DNA of 12,138 nt from assembly GCA_964617665.1 (NCBI GenBank), contig CAZUAH010000424.1, positions 1-12,138 of the forward strand, in the 5' to 3' direction. A program made the translations under genes and the position numbers. Source of the DNA: JADHUC01 sp964617665 (lineage in GTDB: Bacteria; Planctomycetota; Planctomycetia; Pirellulales; Pirellulaceae). Of the stretch, positions 6,660-12,138 are shown in pieces (within the stretch, counting starts at the first letter, position 1; each line of letters starts with the position of its first letter). The notes under the pieces are model-generated. The model worked only from the letters and a program-made list of their open reading frames with translations. It made no database searches and was not told the DNA's origin.

Positions 6660-7970
6660 TCATGTCAACTGCGTTGTCCCTGGCATCGCCACAGGTGCCA
6701 CGGGAAGTTCGCCCAATTCGAATTCGTCGGGACTCAGGCATTCCTGAGATTCGTTCAGTGCCCAATCGTATTCCACCAATCGCCCCGTGTACGCGCTCAT
6801 GCGACCGCAGATTGCGGTCATGGTACTCTCGGCCAGCCGCTTGCCCTCGTTCAACGGGTTGCCCGTCCGGATGGCGGTGATCAGATCCTTGTGTTCCTGT
6901 ACGTACGGGTTAGGGGATTTGCGCATCTCAAAGGGCTGAGGCCCCGTGATCGTGCCCCGGCCCAGTTCGGCCACACCCTTGGTCCCGACGATCCGCTCTG
7001 TAATGCGGTTCGCACAGCCTTCTATCTGTCGAGCGTAGCTGGCAATGCGCACACCATTGGCGAACTCGAATTCGACGCCGAAGTGGTCGTAGATATGCCC
7101 GAACTCGTCGCTGACCCGTACCTGGCGTCCCCCCAGCCCCAGTATCTGCTTGGGCACTTGGCCCATGGCCCAGTTCATGACGTCGATGTTGTGCAGGTGT
7201 TGTTCCACGAAGTGATCTCCTGAGAGCCACGCGAAGAAGGGCCAATTGCGAACCTGCCACTCCATATCAGACCATTCCGGCTTTCGCGGTGTGTAATGCC
7301 ATTTCTGCATGCTGCACATCCAGTAGATCTGCCCCGCAACGATCTCGCCGATGGCGCCGTCGTGGATCCGCTTTATAATCTCCAGGTACTTGGCCTCGTG
7401 ACGCCGCTGAGTGCCGGCCACGATGGACAGGCCCTTCTGCGCGGCCAGCTCCGAGCTGGCGATCAGCGAACGAACGCCCACCGAATCCACACAGCCCGGC
7501 TTCTCCATGAACACATGCTTGCCGGCTTCGATAGCCGCTTTCAGGTGCCTTGCTCGAAAACCCGGAGGACAGCACAGCAAGGCGATATCGATGTCTGTCG
7601 CCATTAGTTGCTTGTAGGCGTCAAAGCCAGAGAACATCCTTTCAGGTGTGATCTGCACGGATGCGCCCGTGGGCATCTTTCGATTCCCAAGTTCCGCCTC
7701 GATCAGTTTGCGGCTACGTTCCAGCCGGTCCCCGAACAGATCCGCCAACGCATAGACTTCTACGTTTTCCGCAGCACTCATCGCCTGGACTGCAGCCCCC
7801 GTTCCGCGTCCACCGCAGCCGAGGAGTCCCACGCGCAACTTGTCCGAACCGGCCGCAAATGCTCTCGAGCCAACCGTGGATGTCAGTCCGGCCAACACCG
7901 CGGCCGAGGCGGTACTCGTCTTGACGAAGTTGCGTCGATTCACCAAAACGTCTTGACTCTTGCTGGTCAT
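6660..7970 (-). CDS. Tat-exported Gfo/Idh/MocA family oxidoreductase
   Basis: A 436-residue NAD(P)-dependent sugar or inositol dehydrogenase-like protein. ATG 7970 is preferred because AAGGGA lies 7 nt upstream; the in-frame ATG at 7985 has no such site. Residues 11-17 are a twin-arginine motif (NRRNFVK, R12/R13), followed by an Ala-rich hydrophobic stretch and cleavage near AFAAG, so export is folded, with cofactor bound. The Rossmann fold begins KLRVGLLGCGGRGTG (44-58). The EKP signature is at 156-158, with K157 the usual catalytic lysine. SGDHFVEQHLHNIDVMNW (250-267) supplies the His/Asp of the C-terminal substrate domain. This subgroup is greatly expanded in planctomycetes and is often mis-named inositol 2-dehydrogenase; true substrates are mostly unknown. 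GH109 was considered, but the C-terminal motifs fit the dehydrogenase subgroup better. It is followed on the same strand by the stub, FAD oxidoreductase and GH27 genes. Confidence 0.9.
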   Translation of the reverse strand: MTSKSQDVLVNRRNFVKTSTASAAVLAGLTSTVGSRAFAAGSDKLRVGLLGCGGRGTGAAVQAMSAAENVEVYALADLFGDRLERSRKLIEAELGNRKMPTGASVQITPERMFSGFDAYKQLMATDIDIALLCCPPGFRARHLKAAIEAGKHVFMEKPGCVDSVGVRSLIASSELAAQKGLSIVAGTQRRHEAKYLEIIKRIHDGAIGEIVAGQIYWMCSMQKWHYTPRKPEWSDMEWQVRNWPFFAWLSGDHFVEQHLHNIDVMNWAMGQVPKQILGLGGRQVRVSDEFGHIYDHFGVEFEFANGVRIASYARQIEGCANRITERIVGTKGVAELGRGTITGPQPFEMRKSPNPYVQEHKDLITAIRTGNPLNEGKRLAESTMTAICGRMSAYTGRLVEYDWALNESQECLSPDEFELGELPVAPVAMPGTTQLT

Positions 7971-7985
7971 ATTCGTTCCCTTCAT

Positions 7986-8282
7986 TCAAGCAAGCGTAGT
8001 CTCACCGGTGATCCATTTGAATCCGCCGGAGATTACGAGTGGGCCGGCAACTGAGTGCCGACGCAAGCATTGGTATTGGACGAATTCGCTACAAACCCAC
8101 CCGTGTTCACGTTTCAGGCAAGCAGCGAATCCAGGTTACACGATGGCCAAGAAAGGATAGGTATCTTCTTTTCCGCGAGTGTTGGCGATTCTATGAGACT
8201 GGTAGAGGACGATCAAGGCGCGAACATGTCCATGGATACGAAAGTAAGTTCGTGCACCTGGAACTGCCGAAATCACTCTCGG
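7986..8282. other. Spacer upstream of the Gfo/Idh/MocA gene
   Basis: About 300 bp with no convincing coding frame on either strand. It holds the candidate minus-strand promoter at 8188-8216, which would give a long leader of about 210 nt before ATG 7970. I see no recognisable riboswitch or terminator. A small 7-bp-arm inverted repeat (8306-8331) lies just beyond it. Confidence 0.5.
8188..8216 (-). promoter_or_regulatory. Candidate promoter for the Gfo/Idh/MocA gene
   Basis: On the minus strand TTGATC (8216-8211) and TAGAAT (8193-8188) are separated by 17 bp. They resemble the pair found before the propeller gene: the same TTGA start and an identical -10. The long leader and the weak -35 keep confidence low. 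Confidence 0.25.
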
Positions 8283-8545
8283 TCACCGATCATCACTCCC
8301 ATCATGGTGCCAAGATTGAGAGCGTGGCACCGATGAACATCCTTTGAAGCTGCAGGCCATCACCATCGCGAGGGCTTCGGCCTCGCATTCCTCGATCTTC
8401 CGAACGCACGCTTCCACCGGCTTGGCGTCTTTCGCGTCATCGTCTTGCACGGTGATGTTTGGCTCAAGCAGTAGACCATTGCCAGTCAGATTCGCGACAC
8501 ATTCCGCGTTGCCGGCGACAGGTGGTGCAACTTGAGCGATACGCC
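8283..8545 (-). pseudogene. Coding-like open frame without a start, downstream of the giant gene
   Basis: On the minus strand, in a different frame from the giant gene, a frame stays open from inside that gene's last codons (after an in-frame TAG near 8600) to TGA 8285-8283. Its codons are G-rich at position one and GC-rich at position three. It reads VAPPVAGNAECVANLTGNG, then ITVQDDDAKDAKPVEACV and RKIEECEAEALAMVMACSF, with five cysteines before a less protein-like tail. No ATG precedes the central part, and GTG or CTG codons lack a Shine-Dalgarno. It may be the tail of a deleted or frameshifted gene, or an old C-terminal extension of the giant protein. I do not recognise a family, and coincidence is possible. 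Confidence 0.3.
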
Positions 8546-11500
8546 TTACTTCTTCCTCCGCTTGCTCTTGCCCCGGTCGGACCCGCCGTCGCTACCGCTG
8601 TCCGAGCCGCCTTTGCCTTTGTCAGATCCGCCATCGCTGTCGCAGTCGGATCCACCGTCGGTGTCGCCTTGGTCGATGACCTTATCCTCCGGGTCGGCGA
8701 AGAACCGGTCCTGGCCCTTGCCGCCGTTCAGCTTGTCCTTGTCACCATCGGCGAAAACGGTCGTGCCGTCTTCCAGCTTGATGTCGCCGTGCGGGCCGAC
8801 GCCGGCCTGCAGGTTGGCTACACGATCTTCGAAGCTGGCCTCCGAGCCCCATTCGGCTGCGATGGCATCCAAGGCGGAAACGTAGTTGTCGTAGGCGGTC
8901 CAGCCGCCGATCAGCAGGTCGTCGTCTCGGCCGCCCTTCAGATCGTCTTTGCCGTCGCCGCCGATCAGCACATCGTTGCCGCTGCCACCGAACAGCTTGT
9001 CCCGTCCATCGCTGCCGATTAGCACGTCGTCGCCCCGGCCGCCCTGGATGTGATCGTTGCCGGCGCCGCCGTGCACGAGTTGCGGGATTGCCGCATCGCC
9101 ACCGCCGTCGCTGCCACAGTCACTTCCACCATCTGTGCCGCCGTCGCTCCCGCCTTTGTAGTGATCGTCGCCGTCGCACAGGTAGGCCACGATCCGTTCG
9201 ATGCTGGACAGCTGATACGTCTCTTTGATTTGATCGCCACCGCCATCGCTGCCATTATCGGAGCCGCTATCCGAGTCGCCCGCGCTGCCGCCTTGATTCA
9301 GCTTGACGTTGACCTTTAGTTCGTCCTTCTTTTCCTTGAACTTCAGATCCACGTGATCGCGGCCGTGCGTGCCGATGATGTAGAGGGAATCGTCGACGAT
9401 TCCCACACCGACCGCCGCAGATGTGGTAGTCTCGACATCAGCGCCGCCATCTTCGTCGGCCACGAGGACCGTGATGGTGAACAGTCCGCCGTGCTCGTAC
9501 GTGTGAGTGCCTACAAACGTGTCATTGATCTGATCGACCGACGTGAGCGTTTCAACCGGTGTGCCGTCGCCCCAATCGACGGTGACGGTATGCACGTCCA
9601 GCTCGAGCGCCGGGTCGAAGAAGGTTCCGGCGATCGTGACCGATCCGTCTTCCGACGCTGTGCAGGGAGTCGGGTTGCTGGACGTGAGGCCGGTGATCGT
9701 TGGATCGACGTTGTTGATCGTTAACTCCGTCTCCGCCGTGGCGGAGTTCGTTCCGTCGCTGACCAAGAGCGTCACCGCGTTCTGGTGCGGGCCGTCGGCA
9801 AGGCCGAGTTCGGCCAATCGCCATCGCGGGATTGTCACGATCATGCCCGTCTCGTCATGAACCCCGTCGCCGTTCACGTCCCAGCTAAAGTCAAGCGTCG
9901 CAGGATCGGTGTCCTGGTCGGTGGTCAGAGATGCGTTCAGGGTGAGCCAACCACCCTCGTCGATCACATAAGGGCCACCGGCATCCGGAACCGGTACATA
10001 GTCGTCGTTGACAATCGTGCCGATCACCGAAGCACCGGTCGCGGTATTGGCAGCCTGCTCAGCCGACGTGCCAGTCACATCGCCCAGCGTCACCGTGAAC
10101 TGCTCATCGTACTCGGCGAGGTCCTCACCCTTGATCGTCACCGTCACCGGTTCCGTCTCGCCCACCGTGCCGTCGAAGTGCACGCTGGTCGTATCCAGCG
10201 TGAAGTCCAACGCGCCCTCCGTGTCGATGTCCGCCGCGCTGAGCGCCACGTCGAAACCGCCTTCCACCGCCGCATCCAGCGTCACCGTGAACTGTACGAT
10301 TTGATCGATGTCCGTTTCGGTGATCGGCGGGGCCGTGATTGTGAGCGTCGCACTGTCATCGTTGTTGATCGTAGCGGTGGCGTCGTCGCCGGTCGTGATG
10401 CTGGCGTCCTGTTCGGCCGTGGTCTCGGTCACGTCGCCCAGTTCGATGGTGAACGTCTCGTTGTCCTCGACAATGTCGTCGCCAAAGATCCTCACGTCGA
10501 CTGGTTTGGTCTCGCCCGCTGTGCCGTCAAACGTCACCGAGTTCGTCAGCAACGCGTAGTCGGTCGGCTCGGCAGTGCCGCTAAGCGCGCCGAGGATGGC
10601 CACCGTGAAGCCGCCTTGCACGGCCGCGTCCACTTGGACCGTGAAATGCACCGTCTGGTTGACGTCCGTTTCGGTGATGATCGGGGCCGTGATGGTCAGC
10701 GTGGCGCTGTCGTCGTTTTCGATCGTTCCTGTACGGGGCGTGGCTGATGCGGTTACGTCGCCGTAGCCGCCGGTTACCGTGCCCAGGGCCACGGTGAACG
10801 TTTCGTCCGCTTCCACTTTGGTGTCCATGGTCGGCAGCACGTCGAACGTGGCTACCTGTTGCCCGGCGGCGAAGTCGACCACGTAGCCGCTCAGCGGCGT
10901 GTAGTCGCTGTCGACGACCTGCGCCGATCCGTCGCTGGTCGAAACGGTTACGCTCGTGGCCTCGTCCACCGGATTGGACAGATCGACCGTGAATTGGATC
11001 GCTCCGGCGTCCTCTTCGCCGCTCTCGTCCTGACGGATCGAGAATTCGGCGCTGTCGTCGTTCAGTACGTCGGCCGTGGCCGCTTCGGTGGCTGTGCCGC
11101 CGGTGAAGGTCACGGCGCGGCCGTCGGCCGAGAGGGCGCTGAGGACCATGTCGAAGGCTTCGTCCATTTCCACCTTGCTGTCGGCAACCACCGACACGTT
11201 GACCTGCTGTGTGGCGGTCGATCCGGCGGCGAAGGTTACAGTCTGGCTGACCGCCGTGTAATCGTCGGTGTCGGTGGCACTGCCGTCGTCCGTGTCGGCG
11301 TTCATCGTCACCGCCACGTCGACCGGCTGCGACAGGTCGACGTCGAACGTGAACGTGGTCGAGCCGTTCGTGCCCTCGTTCTTCGACTCGCCAGTGATCG
11401 AAACCACCGCGCTGTCGTCGTTAATGATCCTGCCGGTGGCGGTCGCCGGCATCCCGTACACCCGCACATGTCCCGAGTTGCTGCCGTTGCCATCGTTGAG

Positions 11501-12138
11501 GAGTGCTCCGATAGCGACGGTGGATCCGTCCGCACTCAGTGAGACGGAGTAGCCCGAATGATCGTCGGCCGCTTCGCCGTCGATATCGCTTCCGACCTGC
11601 GTCCAAGCCCCGCCGCTAAATGTGTACACCCGCGCATGTCCCGACTCCGTACCGTTGCCATCGTTCCGGTCGGCTCCGATGGCGACGGTGGATCCGTCCG
11701 CACTCAGTGACACCGAGTAGCCGGAAAGATCGTCGGCGGCCTCGCCGTCGATATCGCTTCCGACCTGCGTCCAGGCCCCGCCGCTAAGTGTGTACACCCG
11801 CACATGTCCCGACTCCGTACCGTTGCCATCGTTGTAGTGCGCTCCGATGGCGACGGTGGATCCGTTTGCACTCAAAGACACCGAAGTGCCCGAATAATCG
11901 CCGGGCGCCTCGCCGTCGATATCGGTTCCGACCTGCGTCCACGCCTCGCCGCTAATCGTGTACACCCGCACATGTCCCGAGCGGTCGCCGTTGCCATCGT
12001 TGGCCGACGCTCCGATGGCGACGGTGCTTCCGTCCGCACTCAGTGATACCGCGAAGCCCGAAACATCGTTGGCGGCCTCGCCATCGATATCGGTTCCGAC
12101 CTGCGTCCACGCCCCGCCGCCAAACGTGTACACCCGCA
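8546..12138 (-). CDS. Giant FG-GAP / Calx-beta / PKD / RTX surface protein, N-terminus outside window
   Basis: The last 1195 or so residues of a larger protein; the frame is open through the right edge, so start and export signal are not seen. Numbering from 12133: residues 1-227 are four FG-GAP-like units of 56 residues (WTQVGTDIDGEA ... LSADGSTVAIGA ... NDGNG ... SGHVRVYT). A beheaded Calx-beta end (TATGRIINDD, 231-240) follows, then four Calx-beta domains (241-360, 361-475, 476-593, 594-711), each closing with NDD. Next come PKD-like domains at about 714-808 and 809-905 (VDWGDGTP ... GTHTYEHGG) and an RTX region (about 916-1145) with GGxGxDxLxGG nonapeptides. Three SDG-rich stretches interrupt or follow it. 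The C-terminus is basic (KSKRRKK). Calx-beta and RTX repeats bind calcium, so an extracellular Ca-stabilised adhesin or matrix protein is the likely role. It ends 575 bp before the Gfo/Idh/MocA start; no operon link is evident. Confidence 0.9.
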   Translation of the reverse strand, partial: RVYTFGGGAWTQVGTDIDGEAANDVSGFAVSLSADGSTVAIGASANDGNGDRSGHVRVYTISGEAWTQVGTDIDGEAPGDYSGTSVSLSANGSTVAIGAHYNDGNGTESGHVRVYTLSGGAWTQVGSDIDGEAADDLSGYSVSLSADGSTVAIGADRNDGNGTESGHARVYTFSGGAWTQVGSDIDGEAADDHSGYSVSLSADGSTVAIGALLNDGNGSNSGHVRVYGMPATATGRIINDDSAVVSITGESKNEGTNGSTTFTFDVDLSQPVDVAVTMNADTDDGSATDTDDYTAVSQTVTFAAGSTATQQVNVSVVADSKVEMDEAFDMVLSALSADGRAVTFTGGTATEAATADVLNDDSAEFSIRQDESGEEDAGAIQFTVDLSNPVDEATSVTVSTSDGSAQVVDSDYTPLSGYVVDFAAGQQVATFDVLPTMDTKVEADETFTVALGTVTGGYGDVTASATPRTGTIENDDSATLTITAPIITETDVNQTVHFTVQVDAAVQGGFTVAILGALSGTAEPTDYALLTNSVTFDGTAGETKPVDVRIFGDDIVEDNETFTIELGDVTETTAEQDASITTGDDATATINNDDSATLTITAPPITETDIDQIVQFTVTLDAAVEGGFDVALSAADIDTEGALDFTLDTTSVHFDGTVGETEPVTVTIKGEDLAEYDEQFTVTLGDVTGTSAEQAANTATGASVIGTIVNDDYVPVPDAGGPYVIDEGGWLTLNASLTTDQDTDPATLDFSWDVNGDGVHDETGMIVTIPRWRLAELGLADGPHQNAVTLLVSDGTNSATAETELTINNVDPTITGLTSSNPTPCTASEDGSVTIAGTFFDPALELDVHTVTVDWGDGTPVETLTSVDQINDTFVGTHTYEHGGLFTITVLVADEDGGADVETTTSAAVGVGIVDDSLYIIGTHGRDHVDLKFKEKKDELKVNVKLNQGGSAGDSDSGSDNGSDGGGDQIKETYQLSSIERIVAYLCDGDDHYKGGSDGGTDGGSDCGSDGGGDAAIPQLVHGGAGNDHIQGGRGDDVLIGSDGRDKLFGGSGNDVLIGGDGKDDLKGGRDDDLLIGGWTAYDNYVSALDAIAAEWGSEASFEDRVANLQAGVGPHGDIKLEDGTTVFADGDKDKLNGGKGQDRFFADPEDKVIDQGDTDGGSDCDSDGGSDKGKGGSDSGSDGGSDRGKSKRRKK
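8570..8665 (-). repeat. SDG-rich low-complexity tail of the giant protein
   Basis: Codons for residues about 1157-1188 repeat Ser-Asp-(Gly)-Gly-Ser-Asp units (TDGGSDCDSDGGSD, then SDSGSDGGSD), built from short GC-rich DNA repeats such as GACGGCGG. The tail ends in a basic stretch. It matches two internal inserts of the same composition. Confidence 0.8.
8900..9076 (-). other. RTX calcium-binding nonapeptide repeats
   Basis: These codons give tandem GGxGxDxLx units: GGAGNDHIQ, GGRGDDVLIG, GGSGNDVLIG, GGDGKDDLK and GGRDDDLLIGG. This is the hemolysin-type parallel beta-roll that folds on binding calcium. A last, separated unit (LNGGKGQDRFFAD) lies nearer the C-terminus after an insert of about 55 residues (WTAYDNYVSALDAIAAEWG onward). 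Confidence 0.85.
9095..9154 (-). repeat. SDG-rich insert inside the RTX region
   Basis: Residues about 994-1013 read GGSDGGTDGGSDCGSDGGGD, between GDDHYK and AAIPQLVHGG. In planctomycete relatives as I recall them, these two flanks are joined by only a few residues, so this looks like a loop expansion. Confidence 0.75.
9230..9292 (-). repeat. SDG-rich insert before the RTX region
   Basis: Residues about 948-968 (GGSAGDSDSGSDNGSDGGGD) separate the strand KVNVKLNQ from IKETYQLSSIERI. They have the same composition and codon style as the other two SDG-rich stretches. Confidence 0.75.
10001..10708 (-). repeat. Tandem 354-bp Calx-beta duplication
   Basis: Two adjacent Calx-beta domains of 118 residues each start SATLTITAP-ITETD, continue with DAAV-GGF, FDGT-GET and LGDVT, and end in NDD. 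Similarity is visible in the DNA as well, for example near 10314 and 10668. The other two Calx-beta domains of the protein are much more divergent, so this pair duplicated later. Confidence 0.8.
11456..12138 (-). repeat. Tandem 168-bp repeats encoding FG-GAP-like units
   Basis: The motif GTACACCCGC recurs at 11456, 11624, 11792 and 11960, exactly 168 bp (56 codons) apart, and begins again at 12128. Most bases are the same from unit to unit; differences cluster in a few loop codons. The array runs off the right edge, so the copy number is at least four. Confidence 0.9.

Noticed and set aside
6660..7970. GH109 (NAD-dependent alpha-N-acetylgalactosaminidase) assignment for the Gfo/Idh/MocA protein
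   Set aside because: The Tat signal and Rossmann fold are shared, but the SGDHFVEQHLHNIDVMNW region matches the general planctomycete dehydrogenase subgroup better than GH109 as I recall it.
8306..8331. Inverted repeat GGTGCCA / TGGCACC with 12-nt loop
   Set aside because: The 7-bp arms with no T-tract are within what chance gives in a GC-rich spacer; not listed as a terminator.
8055..8535. Plus-strand frames in the 8.0-8.5 kb spacer
   Set aside because: They are Ser/His/Arg-rich with no ribosome site or motif; the part from 8344 is the antisense of the coding-like minus frame.
9785..10747. Plus-strand open frame of 320 codons opposite the Calx-beta region
   Set aside because: It mirrors the repetitive Calx-beta codons; its Arg/His/Val-rich product is an antisense shadow. 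The same holds for 10859-11542 and 8459-9022.
11456..12138. Regular direct repeats that could suggest a CRISPR array
   Set aside because: The period is 168 bp, the reading frame is open throughout and the units encode FG-GAP-like protein, so they are coding tandem repeats.

Overview
The window looks like a chromosomal piece of a planctomycete, most likely of the Pirellulales type. The basis is the protein repertoire, not a marker gene: a zinc-ribbon/single-TM/beta-propeller protein, a secreted GH27 glycosidase, a secreted FAD_oxidored protein, a Tat-exported Gfo/Idh/MocA oxidoreductase and a giant FG-GAP/Calx-beta/PKD/RTX surface protein. GC is moderately high, gene spacing is loose and spacers carry short palindromic repeats. 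No RNA gene, CRISPR array or transposase was recognised.

Layout. (1) Bases 3-161 (+) are the last 52 codons of a protein with a discoidin-like (F5/8 type C) end, followed by a strong GU-containing hairpin (194-261). (2) A candidate promoter (337-364) precedes a 665-aa membrane-anchored zinc-ribbon/propeller protein (416-2413, +). (3) Everything to the right is on the minus strand. In transcription order (right to left) it reads: giant repeat protein (8546 to beyond 12138), Gfo/Idh/MocA oxidoreductase (6660-7970), a truncated secreted-protein remnant (6261-6425), FAD-dependent oxidoreductase (4240-6243) and alpha-galactosidase-like GH27 (2506-4074). The GH27 gene converges on the 665-aa gene with a 92-bp gap.

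The three exported enzymes (Gfo/Idh/MocA, FAD oxidoreductase, GH27) share strand and export signals and plausibly act on carbohydrate outside the cytoplasm. They are separated by 165-bp and 417-bp spacers that hold REP-like palindromes, so a tight operon is not supported. The giant protein is built from 168-bp tandem FG-GAP-like units, four Calx-beta domains, two PKD-like domains and an RTX region interrupted by Ser/Asp/Gly-rich inserts. It is probably a calcium-dependent surface or secreted adhesin.

Most worth a second look: the hybrid junction between the FG-GAP array and a beheaded Calx-beta domain; the three SDG-rich inserts; an altered active-site motif in GH27; the signal-peptide-bearing gene stub before the FAD gene; a coding-like frame without a start codon downstream of the giant gene; and two kinds of REP-like palindrome. 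I see no convincing wholly new multi-gene system.
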